This document shows, one piece after another, positions 24,936 through 33,292 of a stretch of DNA of 64,000 nucleotides; position 1 is the first letter of the stretch; each line of letters opens with the position of its first letter. The DNA is from Chloroflexota bacterium. Its GTDB lineage: Bacteria; Chloroflexota; Anaerolineae; Anaerolineales; E44-bin32. Made by a program: the position numbers and the translations under genes. The stretch covers positions 111,032 through 175,031 of the forward strand of contig JADFRG010000001.1 in the NCBI GenBank assembly GCA_022561385.1. Reading direction: 5' to 3'. The notes beneath the pieces were generated by a model that did no database searches, was not told the DNA's origin, and was given only the letters and a program-made list of their open reading frames with translations.

Positions 24936-25397
24936 GGCTGCTCGGCGGGCGCTGCCATGCTCTTTAGCGACGATCCCTTTCACCACGGAAATGGGGTATG
25001 AAGGATTCGCCAAATGACTCACTTTACTCTGAACAGGGCGAGATTCTGGAAATCGCCGTGACAGATGCACAATACTCTACGGCGCGAAGCCTCCTACATG
25101 GGAATCAGGGGCGCTCATTGAGTGGAGTCCGGACAATTACCCTCCGGGTTCTCGGCTCAACCCGGACTTCAGAACAAGCGAAGAATGAACGAGATGGAAG
25201 AGGAGCAAACGGGTTTGGGGGACGAATCCCGTTGCGCTACCGCGTCTTCATGTTGAAGTTAACTGACGTTGCCTCCAGTGCAGTGAATCTAAAAGTGGAG
25301 GGCCGTCCGCGGGTCGGTTCGTTTCAATGACTCGGCCAGGATCGGCGGACCGTCGCTATCCACAGTACGCTGTAGGCTCCGAACCGGATCGCGCGGC
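24936..25397. other. Gene-free stretch after the oxygenase operon
   Basis: About 460 nt. A 110-codon plus-strand frame (24998-25330) is open but its composition is not protein-like and it has no ribosome-binding site. No repeats, hairpin terminator or RNA gene were recognised. Confidence 0.4.
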
Positions 25398-26879
25398 ATG
25401 TTTTCAAGCGAGGATCGGCCCAATAGCCCGGTATCCTCGGCACGTCCGCTGATGCTGCGCGCTCAGTACGACGCCGTAATCGTCGGCGCGGGCCCAAACG
25501 GACTGGCGGCGGCCGTTACTCTGGCACAGCAAGGCCGGTCCGTAGTCATCTTTGAGGCGGCCGACACAGTCGGCGGCGGTACCCGCACTTCCGAGCTCAC
25601 CCTTCCGGGCTTCAAGCACGATGTCTGCTCCGCCATTCACCCCCTGGGGATAGCATCACCCTTCTTCCGCGCGCTCTCTCTGGAGAGGCACGGTCTCAAG
25701 TGGATCCAGCCCAATGCTGCTTTGGCCCATCCGTTGGATAGTGGCACCGCCCTGCTTCTCTGGCGCGACCTGAAGGCTACGACGGAGGGGATGGGTCGCG
25801 ACGGCCCGGCCTACCGGCGTCTGATTGCCCCGTTCGTCCGGAACTGGGAGGCGCTTCTACAAGAAATTCTCGGACCGCTGCGCCCGCCCAGGCGTCCATT
25901 CTTGATGATGCGTTTTGGACTGCTGGCCATTCGATCGGCGCAAAGTTTGGCGAAGGCGCGTTTCCGAAACGAATCCGCCAGGGCCTTGTTCGCCGGGCTT
26001 GGAGCCCACTCGATGATGCCGTTGGAGTCCCCGTTGACATCTGCATTCGGCATCATGCTTGGCTCCCTGGCGCATGCCGTCGGTTGGCCGATAGCCGCCG
26101 GCGGGTCCCAGGCCATCTCGATTGCCCTCGCCAATCATCTGGATTCTTTAGGAGTGGAAATCATCACCGGCCAACGGATCGAGTCCTTAGAAGAGCTGCC
26201 CACTGCGAAGGCGGTGCTGCTCAATACCGCTCCCAATCAACTGTCGGATATTGCCGGCAAACAGCTGCCTGCGCGTTATCTCCGACGACTGGAACGTTAC
26301 CGTTACGGCCCAGGAGTATTCAAGGTGGACTGGGCCCTGGATGGCCCCATCCCCTGGGCCGCTAGAGAGTGCCTGGAAGCGGGCACAGTGCACCTAGGTG
26401 GGACGCTGGATGAAATTGCGGCCGCCGAACGAGCGGTGGGTCAGGGGGAGCATCCCGAGCGACCTTTCATTATTCTCGCACAACAGTCACTTTTTGATCC
26501 CACTCGCGCACCGAAAGGAAAACACACCGCCTGGGCCTATACTCACGTGCCCAACGGCTCAACGCGTGACATGACCGATCGGATCGAGGCGCAAATCGAG
26601 CGCTTCGCACCTGGCTTTCAAAATCACATTCTGGAACGCCACACTCGCAACGCGCGGGAGATGGAAAACTACAACCCGAACTATGTTGGGGGCGACATCA
26701 ACGCTGGCGTTCAGGACCTTCGGCAATTATTCACGCGTCCGCTGCCGAGGTTTTCACCCTATACCACCCCGCTAAAGAATCTCTATCTTTGTTCGTCTGC
26801 CACTCCGCCTGGCGGCGGGGTGCATGGCATGTGCGGCTACCATGCCGCCCGAGTGGCGCTGAAGCGCAGCCTCAAGTGA
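25398..26879 (+). CDS. Phytoene-dehydrogenase-like FAD oxidoreductase
   Basis: 493 aa. The dinucleotide fold YDAVIVGAGPNGLAAAVTLAQ is followed by EAADTVGGGTRTSELTLPGF, and the C-terminus carries NLYLCSSATPPGGGVHGMCGYHAA, the second FAD contact. This is the CrtI/PYROXD2 pattern. Family members desaturate or isomerise hydrophobic polyenes or act on other substrates. No other carotenoid gene is present, so carotenoid synthesis is not supported. The true start may be the in-frame ATG at 25452, directly before the FAD motif. Whether it belongs with the upstream operon is unclear because of the 460-nt gap. Confidence 0.85.
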   Translation: MFSSEDRPNSPVSSARPLMLRAQYDAVIVGAGPNGLAAAVTLAQQGRSVVIFEAADTVGGGTRTSELTLPGFKHDVCSAIHPLGIASPFFRALSLERHGLKWIQPNAALAHPLDSGTALLLWRDLKATTEGMGRDGPAYRRLIAPFVRNWEALLQEILGPLRPPRRPFLMMRFGLLAIRSAQSLAKARFRNESARALFAGLGAHSMMPLESPLTSAFGIMLGSLAHAVGWPIAAGGSQAISIALANHLDSLGVEIITGQRIESLEELPTAKAVLLNTAPNQLSDIAGKQLPARYLRRLERYRYGPGVFKVDWALDGPIPWAARECLEAGTVHLGGTLDEIAAAERAVGQGEHPERPFIILAQQSLFDPTRAPKGKHTAWAYTHVPNGSTRDMTDRIEAQIERFAPGFQNHILERHTRNAREMENYNPNYVGGDINAGVQDLRQLFTRPLPRFSPYTTPLKNLYLCSSATPPGGGVHGMCGYHAARVALKRSLK

Positions 26880-27244
26880 GAGCGAAGGGTCGCCACCCGA
26901 CCGGCGGCCACGAGCACAGGCACACCCACCCGATCTGGCTTCAGGCTGTGGCAGGTGTCCCTTAACGGCAACCGTATCGGGCGGGGAAAAAGGCGCGCCA
27001 CAAACCGGCACAATAATGCGGTGAACCTTTTCTATCATGATCAGAGCAAGGCCAGCAACGAAAATCGCGCTCGCGAACGATTGGCAGCCAATCTCTGTCT
27101 ATTAGCGCCAGCTTCTGCCCGGGCGCTCCATCATGATTTACAGCACCACACTGGTCGAGAGCTCGGTCCAGGACAGCACCCACCTCGCTCTTCATGGTTT
27201 TCTATCTTTGGCCGGACCGGCAACCGCGGCCGACTCACGGCTCT
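26880..27244. other. Gene-free stretch, possibly decayed
   Basis: About 365 nt with overlapping short frames on both strands, none with recognisable motifs. It adjoins a run of gene remnants and is probably eroded sequence. Confidence 0.35.
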
Positions 27245-27655
27245 CTACTGTGAGACATCACTGCCACGCTCCAACTCCTCGTTGGGAGCACCCGATGCAT
27301 CGCCCGGGGGCTTGTGGGAGCCCGAATGAGAATTCGACGCTTGCCAGCCTGAGCTTCGCCAGCCGAGCAGGTCAACGACGTAGATGCCCCCGATGAGTAA
27401 GACGGCAAAGGCAACTACCGCCACCTCAAAGTACGCCTCCAGCAGGACCTTCACTGGATCGCCGAAGAGCGCAATCACCAGACCCACCAGAAAGAAGCGA
27501 CCGCCCCGGCCCACAAAGGTTGCCAGAAGATATCGTTTGAAATCCAACCCGAAGGCCCCGGCGGAGGCGGAATTGGAATAAAAAGAGGCCTCGGCGAACG
27601 CGACGCCAAAAAGCGCCGCTCCGCCGTAGGGGGAATGCGCCCAGGCTGCCGTCAC
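27245..27655 (-). pseudogene. VTT/DedA-like membrane protein remnant with internal deletion
   Basis: The 136-codon frame is open, but the protein joins the beginning of a VTT domain (SPYGGAALFGVAFAEASFY) directly to its end (FKRYLLATFVGRGGRFFLVG, then FEVAVVAFAVLLIGGIYVV). Intact family members carry roughly 70-80 further residues between these blocks. The C-terminal tail SSGWQASNSHSGSHKPPGDA is low complexity. I read it as a decayed SNARE-associated/VTT protein gene. It lies 9 nt beyond the P-type ATPase remnant on the same strand. It could be expressed as a short protein, but normal function is unlikely. Confidence 0.65.
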
Positions 27656-27664
27656 TCTACGAGA

Positions 27665-28306
27665 TCAGGAAGAAACGTCATGCGAGATCACATCGAAGTG
27701 AGCCTGACGACCCTGCCGGCGGCCGCCCGCTCCAGAATGTTTCTCCACGGGCAGCGACTCGCCCGTCAGTGAAGCCTCCTCGACCCGCGATTTGACCGAT
27801 TCGAGCAGGCGCGCGTCCGCCGATACCACGTCGCCAGCTTCGAGCAGGAGGATGTCGCCGAGCACAATCTCCTGACCGGCACTTCCAGAAGTCGCCCGGC
27901 GCAGCGCACCTTGACCACCGGGGCGGCCTTCCGCTTCAGGGCAGCCATCGCCCGCTCTGCCCGATACTCCTGCACGAATCCCAGAATTGCGTTCAGCACC
28001 ACGATCGCGAGGATCGCGATCGCATCCAGGTAGTCACCGAGCAGCGATGATAAGCACAACCACCATGACGGCAGTGAGTTGCTCCCACAGGATGTGCTCG
28101 GGGCTTTTTAAGCTACGCTCGATGAGTTCATTGGGCCTGTGCTCGCGCAGCCGCTGCTCGACTTCGCGCGCCGGCAAGCCCTGTTCTGGATCCACACGCA
28201 ATCGATCCAGGACATCGCTGGTCTCCGAGGTGTGCCAGGAAAGGCCTTCTGTAATCAAGCTGCGCCCCTCGCGCTGAAACGGCGCCTGATAGGATTGCAG
28301 CCACAA
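27665..28306 (-). pseudogene. Cation-transporting P-type ATPase, frameshifted N-terminal fragment
   Basis: Three minus-strand frames, read in order, reconstruct the N-terminus of a P2-type ATPase: LSWHTSETSDVLDRLRVDPE through [20 protein letters not shown], then [27 protein letters not shown], then [20 protein letters not shown] and the actuator motif [11 protein letters not shown]. Frameshifts lie near 28045 and near 27880. The sequence ends after the actuator domain, so the phosphorylation and nucleotide-binding domains are gone. It cannot make a working pump. It borders the VTT remnant, forming one eroded block. Confidence 0.85.
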
Positions 28307-28761
28307 TATGATCCACCGGAGAAACGGAATAGACGCTAGTAGCCCATCTCGGATGTGTTAGAGAATCCATGCCGAGTACCATCTCGGCCCTCGACTTGAT
28401 CCTACCTTCCAGTGCCGTGGAGCGCGGGCATCGTTCAAAATCGCTCCCACTAACTGACAAGATAAGAACCGACAGCGTTCACTCCGAGAGTCTTCGGAGA
28501 AGCGCTGACTCTAATTGACACCGTTAGGCTAGGGGCTCGAGCGCCAGGGGTTTTCAGCGAACTAGTGCAGGAGAATACCATGAGCAGAAAGACGGAAAGT
28601 TGATGAGGGGCACTCGGCCTCTTGCCGAATAAGCCTTATGAAAGAGCGCATGCCAGATTCGGACGCTTCCTAAGGAAAACCGACTGTCAGGTAACAAGAA
28701 CCTCACCCACAACGCGAGACGGGCGAATCGCACACTCCCCAGGCGCATCGTATGGCTCTCA
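28307..28761. other. Stretch without a recognisable gene upstream of the flippase-like gene
   Basis: About 455 nt. Only short shadow frames are present. A 17-nt segment (AGACGGAAAGTTGATGA, near 28592) recurs near 37268 inside a methyltransferase remnant. Codons in frame with the downstream membrane gene stay open from about 28642, so that gene might begin upstream of its annotated GTG. Confidence 0.35.
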
Positions 28762-29709
28762 GTGCCGATTTTCCTGTGGTGGGCTTTACGGAAAGTACCG
28801 TGGCAAGATGTCGGCGTTGTATTGAGCAGGCTGGGGCCAACCGAGATCGGAATCTTGATCTTGGTCAACGCTGCGGTGGTGGCGACCTTCAGCGGCCGGC
28901 TGTGGGTGATCTTGCGCTCACAGGCGCACTCGCTTCCGTTGTTGACCCTCGTGCGGTACTGGCTGGCTGGGTTCGCCGTCAGCTACTTCACGCCGGCCTC
29001 TCAACTTGGCGGCGCACCTGCGCAGATCTACTTGCTGCAAAAGCACAACGCCATACCTTTGCCAACCGCCACGGCATCGGTTGTCCTCAGCAAAGTGCTG
29101 GAGCGGGCGGGGAGGGCCACCTTCCTTCTGATTGGAATCACCACCCTGCTTCAACTACAGCTGTTCTCAGACCTGACGAATAAACTGCTGAGCGCCATGG
29201 CGTTGGGAGTGTTGGCGCTTCCTGTGGGCTATCTGGTTGCAGCCCGGAGCGGTTGGCGACCACTGTTCTCGCTGCTAAGCCTGGCGCCCGCAAACCTGGC
29301 TCGAAGGCAGGGTTACAGACGGCTGCTGAAGGTCATCGGCGAAACTGAGCTGCAGGTGACCGCCTTCTGCCGTCAAAAGCCACAGGTCATGGCGATAGGC
29401 CTATCTCTCTCTTTGCTGAGCTGGGCCATCATCACGCTCGAAACTTGGCTCGCACTTTCATTCCTCGGCTTCTCTTTCAGCCCGCGCCAGGTTCTCGCAG
29501 TGGTCACGGCAGCACAGATCGCCTTCCTGACGCCCTTGCCAGCAGGGTTAGGAGCGATGGAGGCCAGCCTGGTGGCGGTCTTCCTTGCACTTGGATATTC
29601 CTCGGCCGACGCCGTCGGTCTCGCGCTGCTGATGCGGGCTCGCGACCTTGTAATTGGTGGGCTGGGCCTGTGGCGCGGGGGATTGACGGCCTTCGTTAAG
29701 GCTTCGTGA
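28762..29709 (+). CDS. LPG-synthase-TM/UPF0104-family membrane protein (flippase-like)
   Basis: 315 aa with about seven or eight membrane helices. The hallmarks are YWLAGFAVSYFTPASQLGGAPAQIYLL, VVLSKVLERAGRATFLL and the C-terminal TPLPAGLGAMEASLVAVFLALG, all typical of the MprF-flippase/AglD-like family. Related proteins flip lipids or lipid-linked sugars. The frame is open upstream without an obvious start codon, so the N-terminus may be longer than the GTG at 28762 suggests. Its last 14 nt overlap the convergent methyltransferase gene. Confidence 0.85.
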   Translation: MPIFLWWALRKVPWQDVGVVLSRLGPTEIGILILVNAAVVATFSGRLWVILRSQAHSLPLLTLVRYWLAGFAVSYFTPASQLGGAPAQIYLLQKHNAIPLPTATASVVLSKVLERAGRATFLLIGITTLLQLQLFSDLTNKLLSAMALGVLALPVGYLVAARSGWRPLFSLLSLAPANLARRQGYRRLLKVIGETELQVTAFCRQKPQVMAIGLSLSLLSWAIITLETWLALSFLGFSFSPRQVLAVVTAAQIAFLTPLPAGLGAMEASLVAVFLALGYSSADAVGLALLMRARDLVIGGLGLWRGGLTAFVKAS

Positions 29710-30382
29710 AGCTGATCCTATAGGCGGTGTCACGCCAAAACCAAGAGAGAGTGAGATCTTTGACTGTTGAGGGGATCAAGCCCAGCGGCGGCTGATGAGC
29801 AAGCAGCGGATCATGCCTCAGAAGCAGCCGATCGCGAAGAGAATGGGGCTTGTCAGGTCGCACACACTTTTCGCTGATGATGATCCTGCCTCCGCATTTC
29901 GCCACCCTGATCATCTCGTCAAGAGCCTTCTTCTCGTTTCCGAAATTCTTGATGCCGCCAAAGTGCAAGACCACATCGAAAGTATTAGCCGCAACAGCCA
30001 ATTGCGTTGCATCCGCCTCGATAAGATCTGCTTTGCGTCTCAGGCGCCGAAACTTGCGCTTGCATCGCTGCAACATCTCGGATGAGATGTCCAGGCCGAT
30101 GATTCTGCCTTTGGGGCCGACACCTTTCGCGATCCGCGTGAAATTGCTTCCGGTGCCTACCGCGACCTCAAGCACACGCTGGCCCGGCACTAACTTCAGT
30201 TCGGAGACGAACTTGCGCCGCTCGGCAGGCTCCCAGACGCCCTGCAGCAGCGAGGCAACAAGCAGGTGCAAATCGTAGATACGAGCCCTCCGGTTATAGA
30301 AATCGCGCGAACGGCAGTCGCTCTCGGTTAAGACCGGTTCCGGATTTGCCTTCCGGTCTGCGGGTGGGGATGGGCCAAGCAT
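29696..30382 (-). CDS. Class I methyltransferase, UbiE/Methyltransf_11-like
   Basis: 228 aa. Motif I is GQRVLEVAVGTGSNFTRIAK, motif II is IIGLDISSEMLQRCKRKF, motif III is DLIEADATQLAVAANTFDVV, and RVAKCGGRIIISEKC completes the Rossmann core. The N-terminus RDFYNRRARIYDLHLLVAS resembles UbiE/COQ5-type enzymes and phospholipid N-methyltransferases. It is transcribed away from ribA and overlaps the flippase-like gene tail to tail by 14 nt. Lipid methylation is a reasonable guess; the substrate is unproven. Confidence 0.87.
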   Translation of the reverse strand: MLGPSPPADRKANPEPVLTESDCRSRDFYNRRARIYDLHLLVASLLQGVWEPAERRKFVSELKLVPGQRVLEVAVGTGSNFTRIAKGVGPKGRIIGLDISSEMLQRCKRKFRRLRRKADLIEADATQLAVAANTFDVVLHFGGIKNFGNEKKALDEMIRVAKCGGRIIISEKCVRPDKPHSLRDRLLLRHDPLLAHQPPLGLIPSTVKDLTLSWFWRDTAYRISFTKP

Positions 30383-30447
30383 GCAAAGATGATATCAAAC
30401 TGGATCCACCGCATCGGCAGATCTAGTCCCCGTGTTTAGCACGTAGG

Positions 30448-30453
30448 TATAAT
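30448..30453 (+). promoter_or_regulatory. -10 box TATAAT of the ribA-led cluster
   Basis: A TATAAT immediately followed by AAGGAG (30454-30459) lies 93 nt before the ribA GTG. The -35 is weak. I found none of the conserved FMN riboswitch core in the leader. Confidence 0.55.
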
Positions 30454-30545
30454 AAGGAGCTGCGGTTGCCGGCCGCCTTTCTCACACCCACTGATCCCGA
30501 GCGAGCTCACAAAGACCTAGCCGTCCGTTCGAAAGGTCATCCATT

Positions 30546-31166
30546 GTGCGAGCCCTGAAGGTCGAACAGTTAACGTGCGCGCGAATTCCCACCGCGCACG
30601 GGCGGTTCGAATTATGCCTGTACAGCAGCAATCAGGATGACAAAGATCACCTGGCACTGGTGATGGGAGAGGTTTCGGGCCGGCGCGATGTGCTGGTCCG
30701 TATGCACTCGGAGTGCTTCACAGGCGACGTATTGGGTTCCCGGCGCTGTGACTGCGGCCCGCAACTAACGGAGGCGATGCGGGTCATATCCGAGGAACGG
30801 AGGGGCGTGCTCATTTACTTGAGGCAGGAAGGGCGAGGAATCGGCCTGCGCGACAAACTGCGCGCTTACAACCTGCAAGACGATGGTTACGACACAGTTG
30901 AGGCGAATTGGCTTTTGGGCCATCAGGCGGATGAGCGTGACTACAGCGTGGCCGCCAAGATCCTTGAAGACCTCGGCCCCAGCTCAGTGCGGCTGCTGAC
31001 AAATAACCCGCAAAAAATTAATTCCCTAAGGAAGTTGGGCATCTCTGTCACCGATCGCATTCCGCTTGAGACCGAGATCACCGCGGAGAATGCAGACTAC
31101 TTGCGGGCCAAAGCAATTCGACTGAACCACTTTTTGGCTGTGGGTCGCGATGGTCAACCCACTTGA
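30546..31166 (+). CDS. ribA: GTP cyclohydrolase II
   Basis: 206 aa, a stand-alone GTPCHII domain without the DHBP synthase fusion. The zinc cysteines are in HSECFTGDVLGSRRCDCG, the GTP-binding and catalytic loop is YLRQEGRGIGLRDKLRAYNL, and LLTNNPQKINSLRKLGI is also conserved, so the enzyme looks active. It opens GTP to 2,5-diamino-6-ribosylamino-4(3H)-pyrimidinone 5'-phosphate. No ribB, ribE or ribH is nearby. It overlaps the reductase gene by 17 nt and leads a cluster of sugar- and pterin-type genes. Supply of a pyrimidine for something other than riboflavin is therefore plausible. Confidence 0.94.
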   Translation: MRALKVEQLTCARIPTAHGRFELCLYSSNQDDKDHLALVMGEVSGRRDVLVRMHSECFTGDVLGSRRCDCGPQLTEAMRVISEERRGVLIYLRQEGRGIGLRDKLRAYNLQDDGYDTVEANWLLGHQADERDYSVAAKILEDLGPSSVRLLTNNPQKINSLRKLGISVTDRIPLETEITAENADYLRAKAIRLNHFLAVGRDGQPT

Positions 31167-31863
31167 CCAGTTATTGGCCCGCGTGCCGGCCCGCAACAAG
31201 AGAGCCAAGCGCCCCTCAGTCACCATTAGCTTCGCCCAGAGCCTCGACGGAAGCATCGCATCGCGCTCTCACCGACCCCTGCCCCTCAGCGGCCCAGAAT
31301 CGATGAACATGACCCACCGGCTACGCGCGGCACACGACGCAATTCTGGTGGGCATCGGCACCATCGTGGCAGACAACCCCTTGCTTACAGTTCGCCTGGA
31401 AGAGGGCCAGCATCCGCAGCCGGTCATTCTCGACACCCATCTGCGTACTCCGCTGGAAGCTTCGGTCCTGCAACACCCCAAGCCCCCTCTAATCGCTTGC
31501 AGCGCCGGCTCGAACGTCGATCGTGTGCACGAGCTGGATGCCGCGGGCGCCCGTGTTCTCGCAATCGCCGCCGGCCCAGACGGGCGTGTCAGCCTGCCAG
31601 CCCTGTTGCAGCGGCTTGCGCAACTGGGCTTTGGTACGCTGATGGTTGAGGGTGGCTCACAAGTGATCACCAGCTTCGTGCGTGAGCGCCTGGCCGATGC
31701 GTTGGTGATCACCGTGTCCCCCTGGCTTGTAGGCGGGTTGCATGCAGTCGAAGATCTGGGCCAGGAGAGCCTTAAGCGTTTGCCGCGATTGCTTGATCCG
31801 GGCTGGGGCAAATTTGGATCCGACTTCGTCGTGTGGGGTGAGCTCGAGTGGCAGGAGACTTGA
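31150..31863 (+). CDS. RibD C-terminal-type pyrimidine reductase
   Basis: 237 aa, a DHFR-like reductase domain only; the deaminase half of bifunctional RibD is absent. PSVTISFAQSLDGSIASRS, THRLRAAHDAILVGIGTIVADNPLL and GTLMVEGGSQVITSFV are the substrate- and NADPH-binding signatures. Such enzymes reduce the ribosyl side chain of the GTPCHII product to ribityl. It overlaps ribA by 17 nt and the dehydrogenase by 16 nt, so the three are cotranscribed. In the absence of the deaminase, the reduced but still aminated pyrimidine would be the expected local product. Confidence 0.9.
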   Translation: MVNPLDQLLARVPARNKRAKRPSVTISFAQSLDGSIASRSHRPLPLSGPESMNMTHRLRAAHDAILVGIGTIVADNPLLTVRLEEGQHPQPVILDTHLRTPLEASVLQHPKPPLIACSAGSNVDRVHELDAAGARVLAIAAGPDGRVSLPALLQRLAQLGFGTLMVEGGSQVITSFVRERLADALVITVSPWLVGGLHAVEDLGQESLKRLPRLLDPGWGKFGSDFVVWGELEWQET

Positions 31864-32864
31864 GGCGGAGCGCGCTGGTGTTCGCCTCGCCCGGAAACGT
31901 CGAGGTTCGGCAAGAATCGACCGCCGCGCCCAGCGGAGATCAGGTTCTGGTTCAGACCCGTTACTCGGCCATCAGCGCCGGGACTGAGCTAATGATCTAC
32001 CGAGGCGAGGCGCCAAACGAAATGCCCGCCGATGAGAGCCTGACCGCCCTCTCGGGAAGCCTGAAGTTCCCGCTACGTTACGGATACGCGGCTGTCGGAG
32101 AGGTGATCGGCCTGGGCGCAAAGGCTCCATCTGATCTTGAGGGGCGCACCGTGTTTGCATTCCAACCCCATGCCAGCCATTTCTTGGCACGGCCTGAGGA
32201 ACTGGTCCCGCTGCCCGATGAACTTCCACTCGAAGCTGCTCTTTTCCTCCCAAATATGGAATCTGCGGTCAACTTCCTGCATGACGGAGCGCCCGTGGCG
32301 GGAGATAGAGTGGTCGTGTTCGGTCAGGGAGTCGTCGGCTTGCTTACGACAGCGCTCTTGGCCAGGATGGCTTTGAGCTCGCTGCTCACGCTGGACCGGT
32401 ATCCCATCCGGCGAGAGGCTTCGCAGTCCATCGGAGCCCACCAAGCCCTCGATCCAAGCGATGCGGACGGGTTGGCTAATGTGGCTGGTCGCGCAGATCT
32501 AGCTTATGAATTGACGGGCAATCCGGATGCCCTGCCCCAGGCCATCGCCGCCACAGGATACGACGGTCGTGTAGTGGTTGGATCGTGGTATGGGACACGC
32601 CGCGCCGAACTCGACCTGGGCGGGCGGTTCCATAGGAGCCGGATCAAGCTGCTGAGCAGCCAGGTCAGCAGTATTTCACCCAGACTGACCGGCCGCTGGG
32701 ATAAGGGCCGCCGGCTCAAATTCGCGCTCCAGATGATTCAGCAGATGCAGCCGTCCGGCTTGATAACCCATCGCTATCCGTTCGAGAAAGCCGCCGAAGC
32801 CTACGCTCTGCTCGCTGAGCATCCAGAACAGACTATCCAGGTCATCCTTACCTACGAGTCCTGA
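31848..32864 (+). CDS. Medium-chain (zinc-type) dehydrogenase/reductase
   Basis: 338 aa. LVQTRYSAISAGTELMIYRG and PLRYGYAAVGEVIGLG form the N-terminal GroES-like domain, and GDRVVVFGQGVVGLLTTALLARM is the NAD(P)-binding Rossmann motif. The usual catalytic-zinc Cys is not seen; GTELMIYRGE occupies that position as in several non-classical MDR subfamilies. It overlaps the reductase gene by 16 nt and precedes the PTPS-like gene by 50 nt, so it is probably part of the same pathway. The substrate is unknown. Confidence 0.86.
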   Translation: MAGDLRRSALVFASPGNVEVRQESTAAPSGDQVLVQTRYSAISAGTELMIYRGEAPNEMPADESLTALSGSLKFPLRYGYAAVGEVIGLGAKAPSDLEGRTVFAFQPHASHFLARPEELVPLPDELPLEAALFLPNMESAVNFLHDGAPVAGDRVVVFGQGVVGLLTTALLARMALSSLLTLDRYPIRREASQSIGAHQALDPSDADGLANVAGRADLAYELTGNPDALPQAIAATGYDGRVVVGSWYGTRRAELDLGGRFHRSRIKLLSSQVSSISPRLTGRWDKGRRLKFALQMIQQMQPSGLITHRYPFEKAAEAYALLAEHPEQTIQVILTYES

Positions 32865-32914
32865 GGCCCTCAAGTTTGAGAATGCCACCCGCACAGTTGG
32901 TGCATTTGACCTAG

Positions 32915-33292
32915 ATGTTCGCCCTCGCCCTGCGTCGAAGCTTTTCCGCGCGCCATTTCTTGGTCGGTGGAGATTGGGGAGCAGAAAACGAGCTGCATTC
33001 GCATGATTACCGGCTGGAGTTGGAATTGACGGGCGATCGCTTGGATCAGCACGGGTTCCTAGTCGACTTGGTCGAGCTCGAGCGGCAGGTGGACCGCCTG
33101 CTGAGTGAGTACGACGGCCAGACCCTCAACGACTCCCCCGCTTTCTCCGGTCTCAATCCCAGCCTCGAGCACTTCAGCCGCATTCTTTGCCATTCGCTTG
33201 ACGCGGCCCTAAGCAACAGCGGCGTGAAGTCCCTCACGGTCCGGCTCTGGGAAGACGAGGTAGCTTGGGCCTCCTTCACGGTCCAACGCTGA
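32915..33292 (+). CDS. 6-pyruvoyltetrahydropterin synthase/QueD-like protein without the catalytic Cys
   Basis: 125 aa. FSARHFLVGG gives the first zinc His (about H14) and ELHSHDYRLELELTG the HxH pair (about H28, H30), so the zinc site is intact. QueD and PTPS place a nucleophilic Cys four residues before the HxH; here that position is Glu (about E24). FLVDLVELERQVDRLL and TLNDSPAF, with Glu in NPSLEHF, match the rest of the fold. It is therefore a T-fold lyase homologue with altered chemistry. Its stop overlaps the glycosyltransferase start (TGATG). Confidence 0.88.
   Translation: MFALALRRSFSARHFLVGGDWGAENELHSHDYRLELELTGDRLDQHGFLVDLVELERQVDRLLSEYDGQTLNDSPAFSGLNPSLEHFSRILCHSLDAALSNSGVKSLTVRLWEDEVAWASFTVQR

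Noticed and set aside
24998-25330. 110-codon plus-strand ORF after the APH-like kinase
   Set aside because: No ribosome-binding site, no motif, composition not protein-like; treated as a chance open frame.
26955-27329. 124-codon plus-strand ORF after the phytoene-dehydrogenase-like gene
   Set aside because: No motif or ribosome-binding site; it overlaps the VTT remnant on the other strand.
28592-28608. 17-nt repeat AGACGGAAAGTTGATGA shared with about 37268
   Set aside because: Possible homology of two methyltransferase remnants, but one 17-nt match in 64 kb is close to chance and the flanks do not align.
30454-30545. FMN riboswitch before ribA
   Set aside because: The leader is only about 90 nt and lacks the conserved FMN aptamer segments.
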